Below, in pieces: positions 9,456 through 18,771 of a stretch of DNA of 64,000 nucleotides (position 1 is the first letter of the stretch; every line of letters starts with the position of its first letter). A model generated the notes under the pieces. It had not been told where the DNA came from. It made no database searches and was given only the letters and a program-made list of their open reading frames with translations. This DNA is from Undibacterium sp049340185. GTDB taxonomy: Bacteria; Pseudomonadota; Gammaproteobacteria; Burkholderiales; Burkholderiaceae_D. Where the stretch lies: the NCBI RefSeq assembly GCF_049340185.1, contig NZ_JBMPPC010000002.1, positions 1 to 64,000 of the forward strand, given 5' to 3'. The position numbers were made by a program, and so were the translations under genes.

Positions 9456-9883
9456 ACACTACTCTTATAAATGTAATAACAAATTTTCAGAAATGCGTAC
9501 TACTATTGGCATATCTTGAAAACTAAGTTGATTCGACATAGGAGTTCATGTGATACGGAAACTTTTTTACAAAAGACTCGGCACTTTATTGATGCAACAA
9601 CTGATCAAAAAATGATACGGATGTTTGCAGTCAAATAGTGAATGAACGACAATGCTGTGACTGAATTTTAGTGTCTTCGGCCATTTAACAATGTGAAGCA
9701 AGGTTACAAATTTGTTAAACAATCTTAAGCATTAATTCGCGATCAAACGCAATAACGACTTACCTACCCTTTAAATAATCATACTGATGGACGAAAGCGT
9801 AACGACTTTCGTCTCTGATCAACGATAAGAAACGATAGACCAAAAGGATTCTGATTGTTGACCATGTCTCCACAAGGCTGCTG
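9456..9883. other. Divergent intergenic region
   Basis: A 428-base AT-rich region between the STAS-like gene (minus) and the acyltransferase gene (plus). No gene was seen. Near its right end is an 8-bp inverted repeat (9790-9813) in the presumed leader of the acyltransferase gene. Confidence 0.5.
9790..9813 (+). promoter_or_regulatory. Inverted repeat in acyltransferase leader
   Basis: GACGAAAG and CTTTCGTC, perfect 8-bp arms with an 8-base loop, 70 bases before the acyltransferase start. No T-run follows, so it is not a standard terminator; it could be an operator or an mRNA stem-loop. Confidence 0.4.
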
Positions 9884-10597
9884 ATGTTTTATGTAAAAAG
9901 AGTAAAAAAGCAGGATGAACTGCAAAAGATATTTGCTCTGCGCTACCAGGTGTATTGTCTCGAAAAGATGTTCCTGGATGCCAAGGATTATCCCGAGGGC
10001 GTAGAGAGCGATGATTACGATGAATCGGCAATTCACCTGGGTGCGTTTGCCTCAGGCGACAATATCGTGGGTTCGTTACGTCTGGTGCGTTCGACGACTA
10101 TGCACTTCCCGATTTTCGATCACTGTAAGGTCTCACAACTGCCCAAAGGTGCAAACTCGCTAGAATTTGCCGAAATATCCCGGCTCATCATCAGCAAGAA
10201 AAAAAGAGCCATGATACGGCCACCGAAACAAACGATACCGCCATCAATCGGCGCGGTACGCAGCGACTTTACCGATTTTGGAATTTCCGATTTATTGATG
10301 GAACTGTTCCGCGTGATGTTTACTTATTCAAAACAACGCGGTATTAAATATTGGCTCGCCGCGATGGAGCCTAGCCTGATGCGCCTGCTGCAATACCATC
10401 ATTTTAATTTTCGGCAAGTAGGTCCTGCCACCGACTACTACGGACAGGTCATTCCCTGCATTGCCTCTCTGGAAGAAATCGAGGAACAGTTCTCACAACA
10501 AAATCGTGAATTTTTCCTGGAATTTGCCAAACATATGACGGACCCGAGAATTGGCATTCATGAAGAAACGATGTGGCCTCCCAAAGAATTCAGATAA
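9884..10597 (+). CDS. Exosortase/PEP-CTERM-associated acyltransferase-like protein
   Basis: A 237-residue protein with the N-acyltransferase fold of LuxI/N-acyl-amino-acid synthases. The start FALRYQVYCLEKMFLDAKDYPEG corresponds to the substrate-binding region of autoinducer synthases, followed by SLRLVRSTT and LEFAEISRLIIS. It closely resembles the family described as PEP-CTERM/exosortase system-associated acyltransferases (TIGR03694-type). No exosortase, PEP-CTERM substrate or EPS gene lies in the window, so the partner system is elsewhere or absent. An AAGG ribosome site precedes the ATG. An alternative role is synthesis of N-acyl amino acids; nothing here shows homoserine lactone specificity. 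Confidence 0.78.
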   Translation: MFYVKRVKKQDELQKIFALRYQVYCLEKMFLDAKDYPEGVESDDYDESAIHLGAFASGDNIVGSLRLVRSTTMHFPIFDHCKVSQLPKGANSLEFAEISRLIISKKKRAMIRPPKQTIPPSIGAVRSDFTDFGISDLLMELFRVMFTYSKQRGIKYWLAAMEPSLMRLLQYHHFNFRQVGPATDYYGQVIPCIASLEEIEEQFSQQNREFFLEFAKHMTDPRIGIHEETMWPPKEFR

Positions 10598-10742
10598 TGG
10601 GTATATCAAAACAGATGCTACCTATATGAAACTCCGTGGAACAATCCGGCAGACATAGCAGTCTGAGTAAAAAGATGGTTTAATCTTTCTCTTGGTTAAC
10701 TTATATTAACGCTAAGCTTCCCTGAATTTCACTGGATCTCGC

Positions 10743-11756
10743 ATGACAAAAAAATTTATTGCTGGCGTATTAGCCAGTATCGCCCTGCTTCCGCAACTCG
10801 CTTTCGCATGGGGAGCAGACGGCCATCAAACCGTCGGGGCTATCGCTGACAATATGCTAACTGGGACCAAGGCCGGTAGCAAAGTCAAAAGTCTTCTAGG
10901 TACGCGCACACTGGAGCAAATCTCGGTCTGGGCGGATTGCGCCAAGGGGATCAGTCCCGAAAAAGATTTTGCCTATACGGTGACAGGCCGCTTCGCTGAA
11001 TGTCAGCCATTTGAAAATCCTGAAGATATTCAAGCCTTCGCCGATTTTGTACGCCGAAATAACAATGCCTGCAATCCTGGCGCGGATGAAGAAACCTGCC
11101 ACAAACAATATCACTACACCGACATCAGCTTGCAGCATGATCATTACAAAACCGGTTTTGCCGGCACCAATGATCACGACATCGTGAACGCTATTCAAGC
11201 AACCATCGCTGTCTTACGCGGGCAAAAAGCGCCAGCCCCATTCAATATTAAGGACGAGCGCGAAGCCCTGATGCTGCTGACTCACTACGTTGGAGATATC
11301 CATCAGCCTCTGCATGTGGGGTCGATTTTCCTGGATGCCGATGGCAAAATCCTCAACCCGGATGATAAGGGACTGGACAAAACCACGAATACGATAGGTG
11401 GTAATGCCCTGCAATGCCCTTGCGGCAATCTGCATTCCTTATGGGATGACCTGCCACAGAACTTCAAGCGTGGCAGAATGAACGACTTCCTGACGAAGAA
11501 AGCCAAGACGATCGCAAAAGACACAGCCCCTCCTGAACAATGGGCAGTCCTGTGGGCGGATGACGCCATTCGCAATGCGCGTATCGTTTTTGCAGGCGCT
11601 CAGTTCAGTGAACGTACACCCAATGTCAAGGGCAATAACTGGTCAATCGCATTACCTCTGGCGTATGAAAGAACGATGGCGCAAGTCAAAGAAGAGTCGC
11701 TGACCAAAGCAGGTGCTCATCTGGCGCAATTGCTGCAAACGATCTGGCCTGACTAA
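10743..11756 (+). CDS. Secreted S1/P1-type nuclease
   Basis: A 337-residue zinc nuclease that cleaves single-stranded nucleic acids or 3'-nucleotides outside the cytoplasm. The signal peptide ends in LAFA, so the mature protein begins with Trp (W23), which in this family is a zinc ligand through its free N-terminus. The other ligands are visible: H28, D65 (VWADC), H124 (YHYTD), H181 and D185 (LTHYVGDIHQPLH), H191, H231 and D235 (LHSLWDD). All nine positions are present, so it should be active. Six Cys residues in the mature part fit a secreted fold. It appears to be transcribed alone. Confidence 0.93.
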   Translation: MTKKFIAGVLASIALLPQLAFAWGADGHQTVGAIADNMLTGTKAGSKVKSLLGTRTLEQISVWADCAKGISPEKDFAYTVTGRFAECQPFENPEDIQAFADFVRRNNNACNPGADEETCHKQYHYTDISLQHDHYKTGFAGTNDHDIVNAIQATIAVLRGQKAPAPFNIKDEREALMLLTHYVGDIHQPLHVGSIFLDADGKILNPDDKGLDKTTNTIGGNALQCPCGNLHSLWDDLPQNFKRGRMNDFLTKKAKTIAKDTAPPEQWAVLWADDAIRNARIVFAGAQFSERTPNVKGNNWSIALPLAYERTMAQVKEESLTKAGAHLAQLLQTIWPD

Positions 11757-11764
11757 GGAGTAAG

Positions 11765-11826
11765 ATGAATGCCTCATCAGGGTTACTATTTTGCCTCAAT
11801 AAATCCTGACAAACTGAGGCATTCAT
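11765..11826. repeat. 12-bp inverted repeat with an inner stem
   Basis: ATGAATGCCTCA (11765-11776) and TGAGGCATTCAT (11815-11826) are perfect reverse complements. Inside, CAGG and CCTG can pair as well. It lies 8 bases after the nuclease stop and about 145 bases before sppA. No T-run follows, so it may be a weak terminator, an mRNA-stabilising structure or a repeat remnant. Confidence 0.6.
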
Positions 11827-11971
11827 TATTCGTTTGAAATGGCCGTTTTCTGTATTTTTGTTTATTGTAGTCGTTACGCGTAGTTGTTCGGATCGCTATG
11901 AATACGTCACTATTTCATTGAACGCTGTCGTCTGTCAGCAGCGTGTTTAAAATCTACAACCAGGAGTACCC

Positions 11972-13828
11972 ATGTCTTTCTCACCCTTTCGCTGGATCAA
12001 GAACAGTATCGTTTTTGTCTGGAGGACGCTGGATTTTGGCCGCCGGCTTATCCTCAATTTCATTTTACTGGCACTCCTCATTGCACTGGCGGTAGGCATC
12101 TTTGGTGGGTCTGCGAAAAAAATTGACGATAAAACGGCTTTGCTGCTAGATCTGAAAGGTACGCTGGTTGAACAGAATACCGGCAGTCTGCGTGACAACG
12201 TCCTGGCAGAGGCGCAAGGTACAGCAAAAAAAACAACGCAACTGCGTGACATCCTGACCGTACTAGATGCAGCAGGCAAAGATCCCAAGATCACCAGCGC
12301 AGTCTTGCTGCTTGATGAGATGCAAGGTGCAGGCTTACCGATGCTGCGTGAAGTCGCCGCCGCGATTGACCGCTTCAAAGCCAACGGCAAAACGGTCGTC
12401 GCCTGGGGCTCGAGTTACGATCAGCGCCAATACTATCTGGCCTCGCATGCCACTGAAGTTTATTTGCATCCTATGGGCAACATCATGCTGAACGGCTTTG
12501 GCCGCTATCGCAATTACTATCGTGATGCACTCGATAAAATCGGTATCACCGTCAATCTGCTGAAGGTCGGTACCTATAAGAGTTTTGCCGAACCGTATAT
12601 TGCCAACGAACCGTCTGCCGCCGCGACCGAAGCCGAGAGTTTCTTGTACAACGCGATGTGGGCAACTTACACCGGTGATGTAGAAAAAGCGCGCAAGCTG
12701 CCTGCTGGCAGCATCATGCAAGGCATCGACCAGTTACCAGAACTACTCAAAGTCACAGGCGGCGACATCGCCAAAATGGCTGTCAATACCAAACTGGTCG
12801 ACGGTCTGAAAACACGCGACGAGTTGCGTCAGCTAATGATAGGCAAAGGTGTCAAAGACGATCAGAACAAGAGTTTCAAGCAGGTCGGCTTTGACGATTA
12901 TCTGGCTCGTCAGGTACCTAAATTTCTCGGTGATGCCGTTGGTGTTGTGATTGCATCCGGCGAGATCAGCGAGGGCACTGCGCCAGCCGGATCAATCGGC
13001 GGACTGTCAACAGCAAATCTGATTCGCAAGGCGCGCGAAGACGACCAGATCAAAGCAATTGTCTTACGCGTCGATTCACCGGGCGGCAGCGCCTTCGGTT
13101 CAGAACTCATCCGTCGAGAACTTGAACTGACTCGCAATGCAGGCAAACCCGTTGTCGTCTCTATGGGCAATGTCGCCGCCTCTGGCGGTTATTGGATCTC
13201 GATGTCGGCAGATGAAGTGATTGCCGATGCAACGACAGTGACAGGATCAATCGGTGTGTTTGCCATCTTGCCGACGGCTGAAAAAGCACTGGATAAAATT
13301 GGCGTGCATACCGGTGGTACAACAACCACATGGCTGGGCGATGGTTTCAATCCTATGCGCCCTTTGAATCCAAAATTCGGTGAAGTTATTCAGGCAAGTA
13401 TCAATCATATTTATGACGACTTCACTAGCAAAGCCGCAAAAGCGCGCAAGACCACACCGGACAAAATCGATGCAGTGGCACAAGGCCGCGTCTGGACGGG
13501 GCAGCAAGCCAAAGAACGCGGCTTGATCGATACGGTCGGCAGTTATGGTGACGCGATTAAATCTGCGGCAACACGCGCCAAACTCGGCAAAGATTTCCGC
13601 GTTTCTTACATCGAACGGGAACCCTCAAAATTTGATCGTCTCTTCACTATGTTCGGCGCCTCCGTTACCCAAGTCTTGAATGATCAGTTTAAGCTCGCCT
13701 TAGTACCGACGGGTGTACCACCAGCAGCGGCAACACAAATCGCTAAAGAGTTGAGCTGGCTGGCGGACCTAAATAAAGAAGGTAAAGGTTACGCGGTGAT
13801 GACGCATTGTCTGTGCGGCGTTCCCTGA
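11972..13828 (+). CDS. sppA: Signal peptide peptidase SppA, 67K type
   Basis: An inner-membrane serine/lysine protease that digests cleaved signal peptides. One membrane anchor (about 26-46) is followed by two tandem peptidase S49 domains. The general base is K203 (VGTYKSFAEPY) in the first domain and the nucleophile is S404 (VAASGGYWIS) in the second, the arrangement of E. coli SppA. At 618 residues it has the normal long-form length. A CAGGAG ribosome site precedes the ATG, and a strong terminator follows. It is preceded by the S1/P1 nuclease gene, with a stable inverted repeat between. Confidence 0.95.
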   Translation: MSFSPFRWIKNSIVFVWRTLDFGRRLILNFILLALLIALAVGIFGGSAKKIDDKTALLLDLKGTLVEQNTGSLRDNVLAEAQGTAKKTTQLRDILTVLDAAGKDPKITSAVLLLDEMQGAGLPMLREVAAAIDRFKANGKTVVAWGSSYDQRQYYLASHATEVYLHPMGNIMLNGFGRYRNYYRDALDKIGITVNLLKVGTYKSFAEPYIANEPSAAATEAESFLYNAMWATYTGDVEKARKLPAGSIMQGIDQLPELLKVTGGDIAKMAVNTKLVDGLKTRDELRQLMIGKGVKDDQNKSFKQVGFDDYLARQVPKFLGDAVGVVIASGEISEGTAPAGSIGGLSTANLIRKAREDDQIKAIVLRVDSPGGSAFGSELIRRELELTRNAGKPVVVSMGNVAASGGYWISMSADEVIADATTVTGSIGVFAILPTAEKALDKIGVHTGGTTTTWLGDGFNPMRPLNPKFGEVIQASINHIYDDFTSKAAKARKTTPDKIDAVAQGRVWTGQQAKERGLIDTVGSYGDAIKSAATRAKLGKDFRVSYIEREPSKFDRLFTMFGASVTQVLNDQFKLALVPTGVPPAAATQIAKELSWLADLNKEGKGYAVMTHCLCGVP

Positions 13829-13856
13829 ATCGTCGATTCTCAGATGATCTGAAAAA

Positions 13857-13880
13857 GCGAGCCTGATAGCTCGCTTTTTT
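13857..13880 (+). terminator. Terminator after sppA
   Basis: GCGAGC stem, CTGATA loop, GCTCGC stem and six T residues, 28 bases after the sppA stop. Confidence 0.92.
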
Positions 13881-14110
13881 ATTTTCTGTCTTTTTATTTT
13901 CAATGCTGATAGTTTGAGTTTTTTAAACTTCTGAGTCTCTGTATTTACAAGCATTGAAAAAAATAATAGCAAAACCAATTGCCTGTTTTGTGAGATTAGC
14001 TTCACCCAATACTTACCATACAACGTTACGCTACCTAGAATTCGGACCCAGCACTCATGTCAGCGCAGCGATATAATGCCCAACCCTAGTCATTATTTTT
14101 CAGCCCCATT

Positions 14111-14620
14111 ATGTTCACACCACCTGTCGCCAGTACACAACCCGATTACGCTCTGCTCGCCCGTCAGGTCAGCAGTATCCTTGAAGGAGAGACCGATCTT
14201 ACGGCGAATGCCGCGCAATTTTCTGCGCTGGTGTATGACACGATTGCGGATCTGAACTGGGCCGGTTTTTATCTGGTTAAACCGGCGAAAAGTAGTTCCG
14301 GTAATACGCAGCAGGAATTATTAGTTGGTCCGTTTCAGGGTAAAGTTGCCTGCGCCCGTATCCCATTCAGCAAAGGTGTCTGCGGTGCATCGGCATCACA
14401 ACGCCGAACTATTCTGGTGCCGGACGTGCATGCGTTCCCTGGTCATATCGCGTGCGACTCAGCATCAAATGCCGAGATCGTGATCCCTGTGATAAAAAAT
14501 GGCGAACTGTATGGTGTGTTTGATATCGATAGCCCAAGCCTGAATCGGTTTAATGAAGAAGATCAGGCGGGCTTAGAGGCAATGGTTGCGGCCTTTGTCG
14601 CTGCGACAGATTTCACCTAA
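14111..14620 (+). CDS. msrC: Free methionine-(R)-sulfoxide reductase (GAF)
   Basis: A 169-residue single-GAF-domain enzyme that reduces free methionine-R-sulfoxide with thioredoxin. The three redox cysteines are C81 (VACARI), C91 (GVCGAS) and C115 (HIACDS). Their spacing (10 and 24 residues) equals that of E. coli YebR/MsrC. DLNWAGFYLV and GVFDIDSPSLNRF are the usual flanking motifs. It is a stand-alone gene between sppA and a convergent acyl-CoA ligase, closed by a bidirectional terminator. The ATG lacks a clear ribosome site, but homology fits this start. Confidence 0.93.
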   Translation: MFTPPVASTQPDYALLARQVSSILEGETDLTANAAQFSALVYDTIADLNWAGFYLVKPAKSSSGNTQQELLVGPFQGKVACARIPFSKGVCGASASQRRTILVPDVHAFPGHIACDSASNAEIVIPVIKNGELYGVFDIDSPSLNRFNEEDQAGLEAMVAAFVAATDFT

Positions 14621-14639
14621 TCGTTTTGCAAAAAAAACA

Positions 14640-14672
14640 AAAAAGCACCAGTGAATGCCGGTGCTTTTTTTA
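14640..14672. terminator. Bidirectional terminator
   Basis: A-run, GCACC stem, GGTGC stem (10-base interior with partial pairing) and seven T residues. It lies between the convergent msrC and acyl-CoA ligase genes. Confidence 0.87.
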
Positions 14673-14691
14673 CGCCTCAAATTTTGTTAAA

Positions 14692-14712
14692 ACTGAGTTA
14701 CTGAGTTACTGA
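14692..14712. repeat. 8-bp tandem repeat near ligase gene end
   Basis: ACTGAGTT twice in tandem followed by a partial third unit (ACTGA), 30 bases beyond the 3' end of the acyl-CoA ligase gene. Confidence 0.65.
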
Positions 14713-14742
14713 AATTATTCGAATAAGCTCGAATTGTAATGA

Positions 14743-16440
14743 TTAAGCACGGGACTTTCTTGCCTCTTCTTCATATAATTCTTTTTTAGATAATTTACCG
14801 ACCGGTGTCTTTGGCAAATCTGCACGGATGTCCATTGCCTGCAACATCTCATGCTTGCCCAGTTTGTCTTTCAAGAACTCTTTTAACTCTTCCAGCGTAA
14901 AGCCTGCAGCGCCGGCTTTGAGCTTGATAAAAGCTTTCGGTGACTGGCCGCGATACTCATCGGGAACACCGATCACGCTGACTTCGGCTACTGATGGATG
15001 TTCATATACCGCCTCTTCGATATTGCGTGGATAGACGTTGTAACCGCCGCACAAAATCATGTCTTTCGTACGATCAACGATGTACACAAAACCTTCAGCA
15101 TCCATGTAGCCGACATCACCAGTACGGAAAAATCCATCCGCCGTAAATGACTCGGCAGTGGCCTCCGGCTTCTTCCAGTATCCTTTCATGATATTCGCTC
15201 CGGCGACGCAAATTTCTCCACGCTCACCTATAGCGACATATTTGCGTGCGTCATCAACGCTAGCAAATTTAAACGTAATACCCGGGGTCGGCAATCCGCA
15301 CGATCCAGGCTTACGCGGGCTCATGATCGATGTAAACGTACCGGTCGGCGAGGTCTCAGTCATTCCCCAGCCTTCAAGCAAAGTACAGCCGGTGATGCTC
15401 TGAAATTGTTGCAGGACTTCCGCAGGCAAAGGTGCACCGCCGGAGTTGCAGAATTTTAGCGAACTCAGATCATGATTTTTGATATCGGGATAATGGATGA
15501 TCGCGGTGTACATCGTTGGCACACCTGGGAATACGGTAATCTTTTTCGATGACAAATCTTTGACTACGGCATCGACATCAAAACGCGTATGCAAAACGAT
15601 CTCGGCGCCCAGTCGTATTCCAAATAACATATCTACCGTGAGGGCATAGATATGGAATAGCGGCAGCACAGCAAGCAGGCGCTCTGCCCCCTCTGTCAAT
15701 ACGGGCGGATCGACATTCAGTGTCTCCATGATCTGACTGACCGCGGTGGTCAGGTTGCCATGCGTGAGCATCGCACCTTTTGGCAAACCCGTGGTACCAC
15801 CGGTGTATTGCAAGACCGCGACCGTTTCTTTGGGATCTGTCGCAGAGATTGTCTGATACTGTCCGTCGTTCGCCAGTAGCTGCGCGAAAGGCACGTGCAA
15901 GACGTCTGCCGGAATGGCGCATAGCTGCCGCGCCTTGTCGAGACTGGCGCGCACTGCATCTGGGTAAGGCGACATTTCGGCAATGTTACCGATGATGAGT
16001 TTTTGCAAGCGCGTATGACCAAGCATTTTCGCCATCTGCGGATACAGCATTACCATATCTAGCGTGACGAGCATATCGGTTTCGCTATCGGCGATCTTGT
16101 GCTCGAGGACTTTTTCAGCATCGAGAGGCGAATAATTGACGACCGTACCACCCGCTTTGAGGATCGCAAAAAAACTGATTACATAGTGCGGGGTGTTAGG
16201 CAAGAACAGACCAACATGAACGCCGGGCTTCACACCGATCTGCTGAAATCCTTTGGTCGCCTGATTAACCAGGGCATGCAATTCACGATACGTCGTTTTC
16301 TTGCCCATGAATTCCAGCGCAACATGATCCGGCCATTTGGCGAAAGCCTCATCGAGCAATTGCGGTACCGGCATGATGGGCAACTCCGCATCCCAACGTA
16401 CACCAGCGGGGTAAGATTGTATCCAGGGAAAATCACTCAT
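14743..16440 (-). CDS. Long-chain/dicarboxylate acyl-CoA ligase (FadD-type)
   Basis: A 565-residue AMP-forming ligase that activates a carboxylic acid to its CoA thioester. The P-loop-like motif YTGGTTGLPKGA, the GWGMTETSP core and the C-terminal hinge TGDVGYMDAEGFVYIVDRTKDMI are intact. The terminal catalytic Lys is in TPVGKLSKKEL. The sequence resembles the FadD/PimA branch (long-chain or dicarboxylic acids). It is the last gene of a five-gene minus-strand cluster with two SDRs and an acyl-CoA dehydrogenase, so its product probably feeds those enzymes. The 160-base gap before it may hold its own promoter. Confidence 0.9.
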   Translation of the reverse strand: MSDFPWIQSYPAGVRWDAELPIMPVPQLLDEAFAKWPDHVALEFMGKKTTYRELHALVNQATKGFQQIGVKPGVHVGLFLPNTPHYVISFFAILKAGGTVVNYSPLDAEKVLEHKIADSETDMLVTLDMVMLYPQMAKMLGHTRLQKLIIGNIAEMSPYPDAVRASLDKARQLCAIPADVLHVPFAQLLANDGQYQTISATDPKETVAVLQYTGGTTGLPKGAMLTHGNLTTAVSQIMETLNVDPPVLTEGAERLLAVLPLFHIYALTVDMLFGIRLGAEIVLHTRFDVDAVVKDLSSKKITVFPGVPTMYTAIIHYPDIKNHDLSSLKFCNSGGAPLPAEVLQQFQSITGCTLLEGWGMTETSPTGTFTSIMSPRKPGSCGLPTPGITFKFASVDDARKYVAIGERGEICVAGANIMKGYWKKPEATAESFTADGFFRTGDVGYMDAEGFVYIVDRTKDMILCGGYNVYPRNIEEAVYEHPSVAEVSVIGVPDEYRGQSPKAFIKLKAGAAGFTLEELKEFLKDKLGKHEMLQAMDIRADLPKTPVGKLSKKELYEEEARKSRA

Positions 16441-16600
16441 ATTGTCTCTCTCACTCGGTTGGAAATGAAATATATTGCGGGTAGTGAATTACTATACTCC
16501 CACCTGTATTTTTTAAGTGCCTAATTAAAACCTGCGGTATATACCCTATTTTTAGGCATACTCCCTTTTAAATTTATATTTAGTGACACAAAGACCAAGG

Positions 16601-17365
16601 TCATATTGCCGTCAGCCCTCCATCCACCGCCAGCTGATGTCCCGTCACAAATGATGATAAATCAGAACACAGCCACAGCGCTGCATTGGCGATTTCTTCG
16701 GCTTCGCCAATGCGGCCAATCGGATGAATACTCTTGATGGTTTTTTCGCGGCGAGGCTCGCGCTCAAGCGCATGTGTCAGCATCGGCGTACGGATCACAC
16801 CGGGACAAACGGAGTTGACGCGAATACCGGCTCGACCGTATTCCGCCGCCGCAGTTTTGGTGAGGCCAACTACCGCATGTTTGCTTGCAGCATAGATAGG
16901 CTGCAAGGGTGCGCCGACCAGACCTGCGACTGAGGCGGTATTGACGATATTGCCACCGCCTTGTTTCAGCATCTGGGCAATCTCATACTTCATGCATAAC
17001 CAGACACCTTTGACGTTCACATTCATGATTTTGTCAAAGGTCGCCTCGTCCGAACCAGCGAGTGGCAAATGCTCAATCTCGATCCCGGCATTATTGAATG
17101 CGCAGTCAAGCCGTCCGTAAGCATCGACAATTCCGTTGATCAGTGCCTCTACTTCGGCGGCGTTCGCGATATCCGTTTTGACAAAACGTACCGCACCACC
17201 TGCTTGCGCGATCATCGCCTGCGTCTCTTCAGCACCAGCCACATCAATATCAGCAATCGTCAGGCGGGCACCGGCTCTGGCAAATGCCAGGGCCGCAGCG
17301 CGACCAATACCGCTGGCCGCGCCCGTGACCAATACGGATTTTTCTTTAAATGTCATGTCTGTCAT
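16601..17365 (-). CDS. SDR family oxidoreductase (NAD-type)
   Basis: A classical 254-residue short-chain dehydrogenase. The cofactor motif is TGAASGIG (14-21), and an Asp after strand 2 (IADID, about 39-41) favours NAD(H). NNAG is at 91-94, with catalytic S145, Y158 and K162 (YAASK). The C-terminal LAVDGG is usual. Its place beside an acyl-CoA dehydrogenase and an acyl-CoA ligase suggests a 3-hydroxyacyl-CoA or alcohol substrate, but this is context only. Confidence 0.9.
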   Translation of the reverse strand: MTDMTFKEKSVLVTGAASGIGRAAALAFARAGARLTIADIDVAGAEETQAMIAQAGGAVRFVKTDIANAAEVEALINGIVDAYGRLDCAFNNAGIEIEHLPLAGSDEATFDKIMNVNVKGVWLCMKYEIAQMLKQGGGNIVNTASVAGLVGAPLQPIYAASKHAVVGLTKTAAAEYGRAGIRVNSVCPGVIRTPMLTHALEREPRREKTIKSIHPIGRIGEAEEIANAALWLCSDLSSFVTGHQLAVDGGLTAI

Positions 17366-17469
17366 TGCTGCGTTCCCGTTGAATTAATTTACAGTCCTAT
17401 GATGCGAAAATCCCCGGCAGCCTTCAACGTCGAATTTAAAGCTACCGGGGTGAAGAACAGCGATGCTGA

Positions 17470-18699
17470 TTAGTGTGCGCTGATCTTATATTTTTTTAAT
17501 TCCATTTTGCCGATCTGGTTACGATGAACTTCGTCAGGGCCATCCGCCAGACGCAAGGTGCGCGCCTGCGCATAGGCATAAGCAACTCCGAAATCATTCG
17601 AGACCCCGCCACCGCCATGCGCCTGGATCGCCCAGTCAATGACGGTACAGGCCATATTCGGTGCAGCGACTTTGATCATCGCGATTTCTTTCGCGGCAGC
17701 TTTGTTACCCACGGTGTCCATCATCTGCGCAGCGTTCAGAACCAGCAAGCGGGCCTGATCAATCAGGATGCGGCTATTGGCGATACGCTCCAGCGTGACC
17801 CCCTGCTCTGCTACCGGCTTACCGAAAGCAACGCGCTGCAACGAGCGATTACACATATCTTCAAGCGCGCGCTCTGCCAAGCCGATCAGACGCATGCAGT
17901 GATGAATACGGCCGGGACCAAGACGACCTTGGGCGATTTCAAAACCGCGTCCTTCACCCAACAAAATATTCGATACCGGCACACGCACATTGTCAAAAAC
18001 GACCTCGCCGTGACCATGCGGCGCATCGTCATAGCCAAAGACGGGCAAGGCGCGCAAAATCGTTACGCCCTTGGTGTCACGCGGTACGATGATCATCGAT
18101 TGCTGCTTATGGCGATCGGCATTATCCGGATCGCTCTTACCCATGAAGATAAAAACTTTACAGCGCGGATCATTGGCACCGGACGACCACCACTTACGCC
18201 CATTGATGACATAATCGTCACCCTCACGCACAATCGATGCTTCGATATTCGTGGCATCTGATGAGGCCACCGCAGGCTCGGTCATCGCGAAGCAAGAGCG
18301 AATCTCGCCATTCAGTAAAGGTTTCAGCCATGTTTCTTGATGTTCCGGCGTGCCGTAGCGGGCAAAGACTTCCATGTTGCCGGTATCCGGTGCAGCACAG
18401 TTGAAGACTTCTGCGGACCACAGAGAACGACCCATGATTTCGCACAACGGCGCATACTCAAGATTGGTCAGACCCGCGCCGTGGCTGGATTCGGGCAAGA
18501 ACAAGTTCCACAAATCGGCTGCACGCGCCTTGGCTTTCAGTTGCTCGACAATCTTCGTCGGAATCCAGGGATTGCCGGCTTTACGGTTCGCTTCGATCTC
18601 ACCATAGAAGGTGGCTTCATTTGGATAAATATGTTCATCCATGAAGGCGATTAGACGCGCTTGCAGCGCTTTTACTTTTGGGCTGTATTGGAAATCCAT
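17470..18699 (-). CDS. Acyl-CoA dehydrogenase (ACAD10/11-like)
   Basis: A 409-residue FAD flavoprotein that introduces an alpha-beta double bond into an acyl-CoA. FAMTEPAVASSDATN and the RKWWSSGANDPR stretch are family features, as is the C-terminal IQAHGGGGVSNDF and LRLADGPDEVHR. The DGPDEVH pattern places it with the ACAD10/11-type group rather than the classic medium-chain group. The phosphotransferase partner often linked to that group is absent here. An AAGGA ribosome site precedes the ATG. It lies between two SDR genes in the acyl-CoA cluster. Confidence 0.9.
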   Translation of the reverse strand: MDFQYSPKVKALQARLIAFMDEHIYPNEATFYGEIEANRKAGNPWIPTKIVEQLKAKARAADLWNLFLPESSHGAGLTNLEYAPLCEIMGRSLWSAEVFNCAAPDTGNMEVFARYGTPEHQETWLKPLLNGEIRSCFAMTEPAVASSDATNIEASIVREGDDYVINGRKWWSSGANDPRCKVFIFMGKSDPDNADRHKQQSMIIVPRDTKGVTILRALPVFGYDDAPHGHGEVVFDNVRVPVSNILLGEGRGFEIAQGRLGPGRIHHCMRLIGLAERALEDMCNRSLQRVAFGKPVAEQGVTLERIANSRILIDQARLLVLNAAQMMDTVGNKAAAKEIAMIKVAAPNMACTVIDWAIQAHGGGGVSNDFGVAYAYAQARTLRLADGPDEVHRNQIGKMELKKYKISAH

Positions 18700-18747
18700 G
18701 CTGTGTCCTTGCTAAAAAATGGGAGCGTCGTTTGTCTTACAAAAATG

Positions 18748-18771
18748 AGCTAATCAGCTAATCAGCTGATC
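18748..18771. repeat. 8-bp tandem repeat across SDR stop codon
   Basis: AGCTAATC, AGCTAATC and AGCTGATC in tandem. On the minus strand the first unit reads through the last codons (ATC AGC) and the TGA stop of the upstream SDR gene, so the gene ends inside the repeat. Confidence 0.75.

Noticed and set aside
17524..18261. 245-residue plus-strand frame
   Set aside because: Antisense to the acyl-CoA dehydrogenase gene; composition unlike a real protein.
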